Shown here one piece after another: positions 13,001 through 21,844 of a stretch of DNA of 64,000 nt (its first letter is position 1; each line of letters starts with the position of its first letter). The position numbers were made by a program, and so were the translations under genes. The notes beneath the pieces were generated by a model. That model had not been told where the DNA came from, did no database searches, and worked only from the letters and a program-made list of their open reading frames with translations. The stretch comes from Lampris incognitus. Taxonomy: Eukaryota; Chordata; Actinopteri; Lampriformes; Lampridae. Where the stretch lies: assembly GCF_029633865.1 (NCBI RefSeq), contig NC_079213.1, positions 106,952,740 through 107,016,739 on the forward strand. Direction: 5' to 3'.

Positions 13001-14824
13001 TTTAAAGATCTCGAGAAAGTCATACACACTGATATCCTCCCACTTGGACTACTGCAACTCCATGTATATTTGGATTAGTCAGTCGTCCCTGTCCCACCTG
13101 CACTGGTCCAGAATGCTGCAACCAGGCTCCTGAGAGGTACCTAGAAGAGGGACCATACTGGCTTCTCTCTACTAGCTGCCTGTGCGGTTCAAAATTGATT
13201 TTAAGGTTCTTCTGTTTGTTTATAAAGCCCTAAATGGGCTGGCCTCCTCCCATATTGCAGACCTTTTAACCCTCTATTCCACTTCCAGGCCCCTCAGGTC
13301 AGCTGACTTGGGACTCCTGGCTGTCCCGGTCTAAACTTAAAGAGCAGGGTAACCAAACTGACAGATTTGCTTCAAAATACTTTATAAATGTGGGAGATGT
13401 ATTGCTGTTGACATGTTAAAATGTGTTGAACCATGTATACATAGAACTGATTTGCGGAGTTAGACCGTTTTTGGGTATTTTTCCCCGTTTTCCTTTCTTG
13501 ATTTTTTGGCCAGCTTCCTTGGTGACGTCGCCGTCTTCCTTTTGGTGCCACGCCCCCAGAGTCGGAAACCAGTGGACGCTGCAGATTTTTACACGTTTTT
13601 GAAGCTTTGTTTTATATACTCCGCAATATTTTTAATCATACAGAATTGGCTGGGTGGTTACTGATATGTTTTCCTGGGGTATGGGTATCCCAAAACACAG
13701 ATTTGAGCTCAGTTACATGCCACTTTAAGCTCAGAGGTGACCACACCTTTGTGGTTGCAGCCCTACCAGGGATGGGCAACACGATCCAGAAAGGGCCGCT
13801 GTGAGTGCAGGTCTTTATTACACACCTGATTCTATTAGTCAACCAAGTCTTGATCCAACCAAACAGTTACACACTTGATTCCATTAGTCAACCAATAGTC
13901 TTTGCTAAGGACCTTGATTTGTAGACTCAGGTGTGTAACTGCTTAGTTGGAACAAAGACCTTCACCCACACTGGCCCTTTCTGGATCATGTTGCCCATTC
14001 CAGCAACTGTGGAACAGTTGATTAGAGCTCTGCAAACCTGATGGGTCCTGACACACTAAGTCGGTTTGGGTCGGGCTAGGCCCCTTTTTTTGTGGAATAG
14101 ATCGGGTTTGGGTTGGACTTGGGCTCATTTAACTTCCCATTTACATGCACGGCACACATAGGCCATCGTATGAAATGTTGTTATTTCGATTATATTATAA
14201 ATATGCATGTACTCATCTATTATACATGACAGCTGACCATGGGAGAACGCATATCAGAAAGAACGCGCATCAGAGACAGCGCTTGTCAGACAGAGCTTAA
14301 AGTGATATTGGTGTCGGTCTTGGACTGAAAATTGCAGACTTTATTGGGGTGGGGGTGATATGAGTAAAGCATATTGGGGGGGGGGCACCATTCACTGGAC
14401 CTTTTTAGGGGCCCAGCCATTTCTGTCGACAGGCCTGCCTACATCTGCGTGTATCTGTATCTACAGATAGACATACAGAAGGAACAGAGAAGGGTAAACA
14501 GAGACAACACATTAGTGGTGGTATCACCACGTCTAAACTTTGTTTGAGATGCCTTTTTGCTTAGGCTGGTGGAAAGCAGTCATCAGATAATCTGTGGTAT
14601 GTCTGACAAGATGTGGAGAAAGGGCCATTTGGGATAGATGGGGAATGAATAGGGAGCGGAGAGGAAAAGACAGCAACCCTTGAAGGCTAACCTTCCATGT
14701 CTTCAGATGCCTGGCCCAGAAATAAATGGTCCTTTGTGGTTTCAGCGATCTTCGAGTCATAGACCGATGAATCCACCAAAATACTCTGAGCTGTCCCCAA
14801 AGTCACTATGCTGCTGTCAGCCAT
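846..14824 (-). CDS. ect2: ect2, Rho guanine nucleotide exchange factor, 5' part (193 codons in five exons)
   Basis: ECT2 is the RhoA exchange factor that drives cytokinesis. It is recruited to the midzone through N-terminal BRCT domains that bind centralspindlin, and it acts through a central DH-PH module. The coding exons here are 14824-14692, 11176-11097, 5605-5513, 2499-2317 and 935-846. Borders are AG/GT and the phase is continuous, giving 193 residues. The peptide matches vertebrate ECT2 block by block as I know it: a start with MADSS, then ETRVVLVGKAGKYGALVKAL, then MEVPVVKIR, then NRIVGPPVVLHC, then LPFSCRPLYS and LCFTGF at the start of BRCT1. The BRCT0 region is complete; later BRCT, DH and PH exons lie beyond position 1. 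Introns carry many transposon copies, but no exon is interrupted. The family assignment rests on recalled sequence, not on a search. Confidence 0.93.
936..2316 (-). other. ect2 intron without recognisable repeat
   Basis: Unique-looking intron sequence with a short TG/TA-rich stretch (about 1306-1350) and an A run (1558-1575). No exon or transposon was recognised. Confidence 0.5.
2317..2499 (-). CDS. ect2: ect2 exon 5 (BRCT0 end and linker)
   Basis: 183 bases, 61 codons, phase 0 at both ends, acceptor ttgttcag. The donor GAG|gttggt is weaker than the others. It encodes DINTPCIMTDSIHEF, then VFVLMDFDSPDYNYLY, then RIVGPPVVLHCAAKEE, matching the FENVFVVTDF and RVIGPPVVLNC blocks of ECT2. Confidence 0.93.
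3158..3608 (+). mobile_element. tRNA-derived SINE (family A), complete copy
   Basis: About 450 bp with a tRNA-like head (box A near gggtagtgtagtggtc, box B ggttcgaatcc) and a long body also found at 23.6, 25.8, 50.2 and 61.1 kb. It ends in an A-rich tail. An 11-bp target duplication, aaaagccatag, lies at 3147-3157 and 3609-3619. A run of 23 G at about 3361-3383 expands a G stretch found in all copies. Confidence 0.88.
3620..5512 (-). other. ect2 intron, mostly unique sequence
   Basis: AT-rich intron. Open frames here are short, lack codon bias and match nothing I know. No repeat family was recognised. Confidence 0.5.
5513..5605 (-). CDS. ect2: ect2 exon 4 (BRCT0)
   Basis: Exactly 93 bases between tttctacag and ATG|gtacag, encoding 31 codons: AIKLMEVPVVKIRGG, then EEKLIIKSIVNM. 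It fills the gap between the KALQ exon and the DINTP exon in phase 0 and matches the MEVPVIKIK block of ECT2. Too short to stand out as an open frame; found by looking for the missing block. Confidence 0.92.
5606..6639 (-). other. ect2 intron with short simple repeats
   Basis: Holds a G run near 5802-5811 and an AC repeat at about 6193-6216. Nothing else recognised. Confidence 0.5.
6640..7705 (-). mobile_element. RTE-type LINE copy with inverted 5' piece
   Basis: The minus strand carries the 3' half of an APE-type LINE: the end of the reverse transcriptase, the C-terminal domain, the tail block gacccctaatggg and a short (AGT)n tail at 6640-6650. From about 7631 to 7705 the strand flips: the block ccactgaggatgcacaag and then gccggtccc is the element's own 5' end, read on the plus strand. 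The same 5' end opens the fuller copy at 44208. The endonuclease region is missing. A 3' part joined to an inverted 5' part fits twin priming. Confidence 0.8.
6665..7649 (-). pseudogene. RTE reverse transcriptase and C-terminal domain, broken
   Basis: Two overlapping frames. The upstream one (7649-7251) has the RT active-site block FADDIVMC and the HQGLVLGPFLFAMVMD motif. The next (7284-6727) has EFKYLGSTVQSNG, then MVVRPAMLY, then GHVWRRDTGYIGRRML, the usual thumb and C-terminal region of fish RTE-like LINEs. The frame shifts near 7260 and the end is out of frame again before 6665. Not functional. Confidence 0.8.
7870..8670. mobile_element. Non-autonomous DNA element with long terminal inverted repeats
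   Basis: The block gacgccaaactggacaaaag at about 7901-7920, followed by gcgaaaattgca, is matched in inverse near 8610-8655. Inside both arms, short blocks of the type gagttactgcatgagagag recur, on the plus strand at the left and inverted at the right (ctctctcatgcagtaactc). The middle has no transposase. Ends and target duplication could not be fixed. Confidence 0.6.
8671..11096 (-). other. ect2 intron with old repeat remnants
   Basis: Contains an (AAT)n block leading into a tttatatatatagcactttt block (about 9530-9580), a run of T then C (9705-9750), and a TG/TA microsatellite at about 10004-10061. The stretch from 9660 starts like an old dispersed element (gagctgcaccg, then ggccgattcc). An open frame at 10461-10730 matches nothing I know. 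Confidence 0.45.
11097..11176 (-). CDS. ect2: ect2 exon 3 (start of BRCT0)
   Basis: The acceptor follows ttgtttttgcag and the donor is CTACAG|gtacgt. The 80 bases plus one carried-over base give 27 codons, from DVLPRVETRV to LVKALQ, the first strand and helix of the atypical N-terminal BRCT0 domain of ECT2. Confidence 0.92.
11177..12000 (-). other. ect2 intron, mostly unique sequence
   Basis: A small remnant near 11850-11900 (ggccgataccgataag) belongs to a widespread fish repeat type. Otherwise nothing recognised. Confidence 0.45.
12001..12135 (+). mobile_element. 3' tail fragment of SINE family B
   Basis: The block ggcctgtccagggtgtctcc, then ctccagcatccccacgaccc, then ggataagcggttaagataat with a gatgg tail is the 3' part of the SINE seen at 21.35 kb and, inverted, at 38.1 kb. 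The head is missing. Confidence 0.8.
12676..12787. mobile_element. Short hairpin MITE
   Basis: Nearly perfect palindrome of about 112 bp: tacccttttcccactggcc at the left and ggccagtgggaaaagggta at the right, with an inner pair (cgcctttggtca against tgaccaccaaaggcg) closing the stem. Non-coding. Confidence 0.8.
12795..13360 (+). pseudogene. LINE ORF2 3' fragment (APE-type non-LTR retrotransposon)
   Basis: Broken frames read TIAKIKLFLSFKDLEKVIH, then LPVRFKIDFKVLLFVYKALN, then GLASSYIADLLTLYST. This is the well-known C-terminal region of CR1/L2-like fish LINE ORF2 proteins. Stops and frameshifts interrupt it. Confidence 0.7.
13361..13766 (-). other. ect2 intron, unassigned
   Basis: Sequence of possible repeat origin but of no family I can name. 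Confidence 0.35.
13767..14003. mobile_element. MITE with 29-bp inverted ends (hAT-like)
   Basis: The start gatgggcaacacgatccaga and the rest of a 29-bp end (to aagggcc) are matched in inverse by ggccctttctggatcatgtt at the right end. The interior contains two related blocks (cattagtcaacca). The CAGGG start suggests hAT, but no clean 8-bp duplication is visible. Confidence 0.65.
14004..14691 (-). other. ect2 intron, unassigned
   Basis: No exon or known repeat recognised. Two G runs near 14345-14390. Confidence 0.4.
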
Positions 14825-14851
14825 GACAGGATGGATCCAAGAGGCAGCGAA
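14692..14851 (-). CDS. ect2: ect2 exon 2, start codon exon
   Basis: The acceptor is ttggacag at 14852, with 27 bases of 5' UTR, then ATG at 14824-14822. It encodes 44 codons plus one base: MADSSIVTLG, then SILVDSSVYDSKIAE, ending in SEDME. The donor is GAAG|gttagc. Vertebrate ECT2 has the same layout: a short disordered start with an SLADSSIFDSK-like block, then an acidic stretch before ETRV. This is the first ATG in frame after the splice site. Confidence 0.9.
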
Positions 14852-15394
14852 CTGTCCAAACAATCAAAAGTTAGAGGGAATAAACACAGGGTGAGAACAA
14901 AGGAAGCCAAAACACAGGCACAAAAAGCTTTAGAGCACAGGAAGAAAGGGGTGACAACCGCCAAACGGGGCAAGAAAAATACTTGGACTATGAGATTATA
15001 AAACGGAAACACTGCCAAATCTTGCAAACCATAATTACGTTTTCATGAACCAAAGCAACTTTGGGCAAACTCGACAGTTTGATGATAGGTTTAGGAACAC
15101 CAGAGAACGTGCAAACCTGACTGTCCTCTTTTATCAGATTTCAAATGGGGATATTCGTGCCACTGAAAAATTAATCTGACCCGTTACCAGAAATCAAATA
15201 TTAAACAAATCACAAAAAAATACATCAGACGACACGAGATTATCATTACGTTCCCAAATGTTGTGTAACTTTTAAAAAGGTAACGATGAATCAAGTTACA
15301 TCCGCGATGGTGCAAATTTACCCGGCAATAAAACAAGACTGATTCTGAACAACTGGAAAACACATTTCCTCACAATAACTCACGTTATTTAAAC
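14852..15394 (-). other. ect2 intron 1, unique sequence
   Basis: No repeat or exon recognised. Confidence 0.4.
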
Positions 15395-15955
15395 CAGTGG
15401 TTCTCAACCTTTTTGGGGTCCTGGACCCCCTGCGTATTTTTGATCTACCCTGAGGACCCCTCCACCCGATCTTGGGGGAGGGGGGTTGCAATTTGATAGA
15501 AACAGTAGAAACTGCATTTTAAATTGCATTATAGCATTTATTCACTCTTTGAGGCAAAAACAAGAGCTTTCAGTTGTAACTTAGATATAGTTAACAAAAC
15601 AGAATTCTTATGCAGTAACTTTCAGATATATGTAACAAAACAGAATATGTATTCAGTAACTTTCAGATATATGTAACAACAGAATTTTTTTGCAGTAACT
15701 TTTAACAATGCAAACGGGAGCGAGATCTCTTATTAAAATACAATAGATTACACTTGTGAAACAGATGTAATTAGAGAAAAAAGTCCTGTTACCCTTTATA
15801 GTTTAGGTAAAGCTCTCAGTCACATTTGAGTAAAATAATCCTATTTCTATAAATGTCATAGGATCTTTTTTTTAAAGATATTTTATTTTCACGGACCCCT
15901 TGCAATCACACCACGGACCACTAGGGGTCCGCGGACCCCCGGTTGAGAAACACTG
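15395..15955. mobile_element. hAT-type MITE with 8-bp target duplication
   Basis: 561 bp with inverted ends (cagtggttctcaacc against ggttgagaaacactg) and inner blocks of ggaccccc type. Perfect 8-bp duplication atttaaac at 15387-15394 and 15956-15963, the hAT hallmark. The middle holds about three tandem units of the type cagtaactttcagatatatg. No transposase. Confidence 0.88.
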
Positions 15956-16211
15956 ATTTAAACAAACCGGAATAATGATTTTTACCAAGTGTTCCTACAG
16001 AACAGTCGTTTTTTCCCCTCCTAAACTGGATTCAGAGCCCGGTTTTTGATCGTTAAGACAGCCCAGCATGGATAAAGCGATTCAGCGATTCTCGTGTGTG
16101 TGTGTGTGTTTTGACGGCCAGCTCCGACGCCTGGCCGCTTGGTACCGGTCGGTCGGTCTCCAGTCGCGAAACAACCCCGAAATGAGAAGGACATAAGTCA
16201 ACCAGACTCAC

Positions 16212-16560
16212 CGACACTCGCAGCTAATAGGGGGAACCAAAGAAGTCTAGCTGAGCAAGAACCGGCTGGTCAACCAGTTCCGACGAGCCGCTCAGCTAGC
16301 TAGCGACGTTAGCCAACGGGCTAATCCGCCCAGCCCGCGACGCAAACGGGAGTTTAGCTTCGGTCCAAAGTCTTGGGGGGGTTGTGAAAGTCCACGCCCG
16401 ACCCCGTTAAAAAAGAAACATCTGCTAAAAAAATGAAGGCCTAATGTCAACACATGCCGACATTAATCCGGGTACACCGACGCCGTTTCCCCCCCAAAAT
16501 CCGGCTAATTCGCTTTGTTTACAGCTGGCTCATTGCAAGTGCGGAGGAGACCGTCAGCCG
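16212..16560 (-). other. ect2: ect2 non-coding first exon (5' UTR), start approximate
   Basis: On the minus strand a consensus donor (GTCG|gtgagt) sits at 16212/16211. The sequence above it is CpG-rich and lies next to the promoter motifs at 16.57-16.68 kb. The next acceptor upstream of the ATG is at 14852, so a spliced leader exon is expected. The transcription start cannot be read from the sequence; 16560 is an inference from the motif positions. Confidence 0.5.
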
Positions 16561-16569
16561 TCTGTTGAG

Positions 16570-16690
16570 ACTGAATTCAAAAAGCACGGCACGGACGGCA
16601 GCCGCGTCCTGATTGGAAAGGGGTCGGCGGGAAATCACGTGGCTTCCGCGAGCGGAGTCGCCGATTGGTCGGCGCGTTCAAATTATGATG
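16570..16690 (-). promoter_or_regulatory. ect2 core promoter with CCAAT, CHR, E2F and CACGTG motifs
   Basis: On the minus strand two CCAAT boxes lie at 16668-16664 and 16616-16612. TTTGAA (CHR-like) occurs at 16682-16677 and again at 16581-16576, the second 31 bases downstream of the proximal CCAAT. A GGCGGGAAA E2F-type site is at 16626-16634 and a CACGTG at 16636-16641. CCAAT boxes followed by a CHR are the known layout of promoters switched on in G2/M by NF-Y and the DREAM/MuvB complexes, and ECT2 is a known cell-cycle gene. Motifs are seen; their use is inferred. Confidence 0.6.
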
Positions 16691-16753
16691 CGCACTGTAA
16701 AAACGTGACGACGGGGCCGCGGAGAAGCAGCCGCAAGATCGGCGCAGATGCTG

Positions 16754-17960
16754 ATATTAGGTTTAAGAACAAATCTTTATGTGTTGAGAGATGGGTTGAT
16801 GGTAAAGTTTTACTCGTTAGTCAATTACTGAATGACAATGGTCAGCTTTTCACTCATGAAGAATTCCTTTCTGTATATGGTTTCCCTGTTACACCAAGAG
16901 AATATTCTATTGTATTTGATGCAATACCAGGTGGAGTTAGAAGGTTATTGTTGTCTGCTCCTAGAGGTAAAAGTTGTACTATTTCAGGTTTAACTCCTGA
17001 TGACATATATAGTGGTAACTTGTGTCCTTTATTAAGTGATAAAGCCACTAATCAATGCATTAGAAATAGTGTAACGTGTATTCATAAGACACGCTGGCTC
17101 GTGGGTCTGACCCTTTAGTCTAGCGGTTAGCGATGCCTCCTGCGGTGCGGGCGATACGGGTTCGCGCCCCGGCCGCGGCAGTTCCTGTGGTTGCGTTGTC
17201 CCCCGAAATCGCTAAAATACTATTCAGAGAGACATTGTTTTTAAACCTGCAGCCGTTTTCTACTGGAATAATATTTATAATGACATAGATTGGAGGAACG
17301 CTTGGATTTTATCACGAAAATATCGTATTACAAATAAGGTACGAGAAGTTACATTTAAACTGCTTCACAGATGTTATCCAGTCAAGTCCCTTCTTGTAAA
17401 ATACAAGATTCATATTGACACAGTCTGTTCCTTTTGTGGCAATGTGGATGAAACCATATGTCATTTATTTTGGGATTGTACCTACTCTCATGTTTTTTGG
17501 ATTGATCTAAATAATCTCATAAGTAACACAATTGACCCTTCTTGTAAACTGAACATGCAACATGTTTTATTTGGTCTGTCACAACATGAGGAAATAAGTT
17601 CAGAAAAATGTATATTATCAACCTTCTATTAATATTTGCTAAATTTCACATTCATTGTACCAAATTTGCACGCCAGCGTCCAAACGTTAGTGTATTCAAA
17701 GCACTTCTTTCATCCTATTTAGGATCTTTAAAAGAATGTATGAATCCTAAAGCCAGCAAAACCAGAAGACTATGTGAAGAATACAATTTAACTTAAATCC
17801 TGTATCTCGAGCTTTTTTATTTTGTCTTTTTTTTTTGGATATGTAAATTTTAATTGTGAAATAATTTATATTTTTGTAACTACTTTTTGTCCTATTGTGA
17901 TGTAATATTTTCTTGTTTATATGTTTTGTTCAATAAAAAAAATATATATATAATAAAAAA
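16754..17960 (+). mobile_element. 5'-truncated L1/Tx1-type LINE next to the ect2 promoter
   Basis: The 3' end of an ORF2, followed by a short 3' UTR and an A-rich tail at 17932-17960. A 19-bp target duplication is seen at 16735-16753 and 17961-17979 with three differences, all transitions, so the insertion is not brand new. Coding blocks: KSLCVERWVDG, then GQLFTHEEFLSVYGF; after a SINE, VFYWNNIYNDIDWRN, CSFCGNVDETICHLFWDCTY (zinc-knuckle-like) and a stop near 17796. The open frame 16444-17118 joins promoter DNA to this LINE and is not a gene. Confidence 0.85.
17095..17225 (+). mobile_element. tRNA-derived SINE inside the L1 ORF2
   Basis: A short GC-rich block interrupts the LINE frame. It has a tRNA-like layout: box A tagtctagcggttagcga and box B gggttcgcgcc, about 40 bases apart. 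LINE coding resumes after about 17225. Too diverged to be a working tRNA gene; a tRNA-only SINE insert is the best reading. Exact ends are uncertain. Confidence 0.6.
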
Positions 17961-17979
17961 AAGATCGGTGCAAATACTG

Positions 17980-19127
17980 CAGAAACACCACAATACGATA
18001 GGTAGGGAGACGCTCAGATAAGGTGCCAAACTCACAATTAGACACTGTCCATACACCGTGCATAGGCAGGCGGGTGCAATAGCTGTTCTTTATTCACCAC
18101 TCAGGTTGCAATTGTCACATTTCACTCAATAACATAACAGCGAATGATGGAACAAGAGAGGCGCGTTCCTTCATTTGTAGATTTGCCTTTTCTGGAAGTT
18201 GGCTGAGCATGCCGAATTTTAACAAATTAAAGTGTTTTAAAACTTGAAGGAACACAAGAGAGTGTCGTATAGCACGGTCTAAAAAAAAAATTGGCTCACC
18301 TCCCATGAATGATGAGTGTTTGACATGGCTGAACTGCACCTCAAAGGAAGGAGAAAGATCACATTCCCCCCTAACATTTAAAAAAAAAAATTAGTTAAGC
18401 ATCATTTCTAAAAAGCTTGGAGCTCGGTGGTCTAGCTTTTGGTTCCCCCGTGTTTCTAAATAAAAGTATTATCCAGGGGCAGACATTGATGATGGAGTTC
18501 TACTGGGCAGACAGCAACCTTTCTGCCGTGGATTAGCACGTCTGACTTCTCAGACACAGAGACATAAGCACAGAGAACCCATGTGGACTGAAAACAGGAT
18601 TAGATAGAGGCAGGGGAGAGAGAGAGAGACACACACACACACACACACATTCACTTGGCCCGCAGGGTAGTGGCAGTCAGGCTTGAGGACAAAGTGATGA
18701 GATATTGACTTCCAGCACTTTGTCTATTCTTCTACTTTAACTTTTCTGGGCCCCTTTAGCATGCCTGTCACATCTGTGCGTCTCCTTAGCTCAGACACAA
18801 TCACACATTATCGCTGCGTCAATCTCTCTCTCTCTCTCTCTCTTTGTTTCTGTTTCCATTTGCCTTTCTCTAGTTTATCTCTCCGAAGCCCCCGGGACCA
18901 CATGCAAATGTTTTGTCAATACTTTATCTCCGCTAAGTTCAGTCCACACAATCCCCGTTTCTTACACGGAAGACATCAGAAGTGTTAATCAAATATACAA
19001 GACAATTTATCAGAATTTACGTGACATCTTATTCTGTTACAGACCTTAATCAAAACTGCTCCTTTAGCGAAGAAATGTGCCTCTCAGTAGAATCTGTTGG
19101 CTCAGTTGGCCATAAAGGTGCCATCCC
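17980..19127. other. Intergenic, little recognised
   Basis: AC and CT microsatellites near 18632-18650 and 18825-18842. No exon was recognised on either strand. Confidence 0.4.
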
Positions 19128-19377
19128 CTTATGCACGCTCAATAATCCAGGTAAGAAAGTCAAAGAAGGTTGAATCAGTTCGTCTGGATACAGCGTTTAT
19201 TGACAGATACGTGTCATCACTCAACTAAGTGACATCTTCAGTCTAAACTGACTGCAGGGATCCCCACCCTTATAAACAATGCAGTACAATACAGTGCCTA
19301 ACGACTGAATGGCCATGTGTACTATTCACTAGGGAATGTTGCAATCACAGCACTGTAAGATGGTGACAGATGTACTC

Positions 19378-19838
19378 TTACCCCCCCCCCCACCCCCGGT
19401 TCAGGGATGGTCGTTCCCTCTTAACAGCAGATGGCCTCTTGGACTCCCCGTTCAAACCAGCGTTCCTCCCTATCAAGGATGTGCACATCCTCATCCTTGA
19501 AAGAGTGGCCCCTGGCCTGTAGGTGGGTGTAGTCTGTGGAGTCCTGGCCTGACGTGTTGGCTCCTCTGTGTTGTGTCGTCCTCTTGGCCAGCGTCTGTTT
19601 GGTTTCCTCAGTGTACAAGTCACAGCCATCCTCCCGGCACTTAACAGCGTACACTATATTGCTCCGTTTTTGCCGGGGGACCCGATCCTCGGGGAGGACC
19701 AACTTCTGGCGCAGCGTGTTTTGGGGGTTTGAAAGCAACGGAAAAACTGGAAAGTATGCGTCTCAGCTTTTCCGCCACTCCCACCACATACGGCATCACC
19801 GCCGGTTTCTGCTTTGGCAGCTGAGAGGAGAAGGGCAA
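19378..19838 (-). pseudogene. Penelope GIY-YIG endonuclease, decayed
   Basis: The frame reads NIVYAVKCREDGCDLYTEET, then KQTLAKRTTQHRGANTSGQD, then DREERWFERGVQEAI. In family members the YIG of the GIY-YIG motif precedes ETKQ; here it is YTE, and the frame shifts at both ends. Catalysis is unlikely. Confidence 0.8.
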
Positions 19839-19879
19839 CGGCTTGTACTGTGTGGTTTATAAGGAGTGGGGATACCTGC

Positions 19880-19960
19880 AGTCAGTTTGGACTGAAGATG
19901 TCACTTAGCTGAGTGATGAAACACGTCTGCCGCTAAACGTTGTATCCAGATGAAGGGAGT
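19880..19960 (+). ncRNA. Candidate hammerhead ribozyme in Penelope terminal repeat
   Basis: The core CTGAAGA (19892-19898) is followed by a six-pair stem II (tcact against agtga plus a wobble pair), then GAAAC from 19918, a short stem III, and a GTA cleavage triplet (19942-19944) with stem I pairing TCC to GGA. Minimal type I hammerheads in Penelope elements are established in the literature. The distal part of stem I is altered here. Activity is inferred. Confidence 0.5.
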
Positions 19961-19985
19961 CAACCTTCTTTGAACAATGCCAATA

Positions 19986-20273
19986 ATGAACCTCTTCATA
20001 GACAGCTTAGTATTAGTTCAAGTGTATATAATTCAGCTGTGATAAGAGTAAAAACAAATATCTTAATGGATTTATTGGTGATATTTGCTTCCGTTGAATC
20101 AGTGAGTGCTTAACTGTGAGATATTTGTGATGTATTAATGAACTGAGAATGTTTCTGGTAAATTCTATTATGATTGGTGAGAATTTCATTTTTGACTCAC
20201 ATGGGAATGTAAGCAGTCCAGTAAGTTGCGCAGATTCTTAATTGATATTATGTAATCTTATGGTTTCGACATG
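19986..20273. other. Intergenic, AT-rich
   Basis: No recognisable content. Confidence 0.4.
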
Positions 20274-20578
20274 CAGTGTACCAGCAAGAGTTAAAGGGAA
20301 GGTTTACAAGATGGTTGTGAGACCAGCTATGTTATATGGTTTGGAGACAGTGGCACTGATGAGAAGACAGGAGGCGGAGCTGGAGGTGGAGGTGGCAGAG
20401 TTGAAGATGCTAAGATTTTCATCGGGAGTGACGAAGAAGGACAGGATTAGGAACGAGTATATTAGAGGGACCGCTCAGGTTGGACGGTTTTAGAAACAAA
20501 GCAAGAGAGGCAAGATTGAGATGGCTTGGACATGTGTGGAGGAGAGATGCTGGGTATATTGGGAGAAGGATGCTGAAG
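20274..20578 (+). pseudogene. RTE LINE C-terminal fragment
   Basis: Starts abruptly with VPARVKGKVYKMVVRPAMLY, then KMLRFSSGVTKKDRIRNEY, then RWLGHVWRRDAGYIGRRM. Same family as the copies at 6.6 and 44.2 kb. It breaks off into an L2 fragment at about 20579. Confidence 0.8.
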
Positions 20579-20762
20579 AAGTTCTGTCTCTTGAACAGCC
20601 TGTTAACATCCCTCTTTAGGATGGAGAGTCTTCCTTGCGGTAGGCGAGGAGGGGGCCTCTAAGGTGAGCAATTGTGGAGAGGCTCAGGCCCCTGCTGAGG
20701 CAGGGGAGGAGGAGCTGATGGTCTTGAGCTGGTGGATGGAGTCACGGGGGATGGTGTCAGGG
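20579..20762 (-). mobile_element. L2-type LINE internal fragment
   Basis: In inverse this matches the block at 57540-57760 of the longer L2 copy (nnaacagcctgttaacat region and the caggggcc block). It sits directly between an RTE fragment and a hAT end. Confidence 0.65.
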
Positions 20763-21345
20763 CCAGTGGCGTAACCAGGAATATTTTTGTAGGTGGGCCT
20801 GAGTGAAAATGGGTGGGCCAAAATTTTCCAGCAATAATCCTTCAAACAAGACGCAAATTCGAACACATTGCAGCAGTAAACACATAACACAGGTTTTTAG
20901 TACGTGACCAAGAAACATACTAAAACTTTAATAAAAACCCACTTAAACAAATACCACGCCAGTCATTCTCGCCAGGCTCTGCACAACCATTTAAACATCA
21001 CTGAGGAAAACAGCCCGACTCGGTCTAAAAGATCATGATACAACATGTAAGCTATAGGCCTATAGTATACGTTTTACAGCACAATGTGTAGACGCCGAGG
21101 GCGAGCGTTGAAGATCGAGATTATTTCATCATAGTCCAAAGAGTCAGTGAGTTCCCTTTCAAAGGACAACGGGGATAGATTGTTGAGGCGTGCAGTTAGC
21201 ATGGAAGATCTTAGACATGTTTTGATACGGCCTGTAGTGGAGAAGAGTCTTTCAGCAGTACATGAAGTCAGGGGAATGGTGATCATTGCCCTTAACAGTC
21301 TGTTAATGTTTGGGAAAACGTCAAGAGTTGCAGCTGTCCAGCACT
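20763..21345 (-). mobile_element. hAT transposon 3' end with dimerisation domain
   Basis: Starts at the left with cagtggcgtaaccag, a typical hAT terminus. The minus frame (about 21345-21074) encodes the hAT C-terminal dimerisation region: MITIPLTSCTAERLFSTTGR, then LNNLSPLSFERELTDSLDYD. The rest of the transposase is missing and a SINE abuts the right side. Confidence 0.78.
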
Positions 21346-21349
21346 TCAA

Positions 21350-21625
21350 TGAGGGATGGACAACCCTGGGGTTGTCCAACCTTGGGGGTCGTCCTCTGTG
21401 TGGAGTTTGCATGTTCTCCCCGTGTCTGCGTGGGTTTCCTCCCACAGTCCAAAGACATGTAGGTCAGGTGAATCAGACATACTGAATTGCCCCAAGGTGC
21501 GAGCGTGTCGGCCCTATGATGGCCTGGCGGCCTGTCCAGGGTGTCTCCCCGCCTGCCGCCCAATGCTCCAGCATCCCCGCGACCCCCAATTCGGATAAGC
21601 GGCTTGGATAATAGATGGATGTATG
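21350..21625 (+). mobile_element. SINE family B, body and tail
   Basis: gtggagtttgcatgttctcc, then gcgtgggtttcctcccacag, then ggcctgtccagggtgtctcc and aagcggcttggataatagat with a gatgg tail. This is the common fish SINE/L2-tail sequence; the tRNA head is lost. Confidence 0.82.
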
Positions 21626-21841
21626 GATATAGATTGAATCAACAGAGCTCTTTCCCTACAGGTGAACCCTCATAGGGGTTAGGACACACTCTGGTCTCAG
21701 GAATCAGGAGGAGCTGCAACGTCTACATCCGCCAAAGGACAAAAGCTCTCCACTTCCTGCCCACAAGTTACATGAACACTCTGCATGAGTCACTCAACAG
21801 TCTGGCAGCTTGGTTAATAGGGTGTGACAGTGGGAGCGTGT

Positions 21842-21844
21842 TGT

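Larger units (their letters stand above)
19128..19985 (-). mobile_element. 5'-truncated Penelope-like element with inverted terminal repeats
   Basis: On the minus strand: a GIY-YIG coding part (about 19840-19378), a 3' UTR, then a terminal repeat at about 19265-19128. At the other end, 19863-19985, a second terminal repeat lies in the opposite orientation. Inverted flanking repeats around 5'-truncated copies are known for Penelope-like elements. The plus-strand repeat keeps all hammerhead core bases. Confidence 0.82.

Noticed and set aside
16444..17118. 224-codon plus-strand open frame
   Set aside because: It runs from ect2 promoter DNA into an L1 ORF2 and then a SINE. The first 100 codons overlap promoter motifs and show no domain; the rest is transposon.
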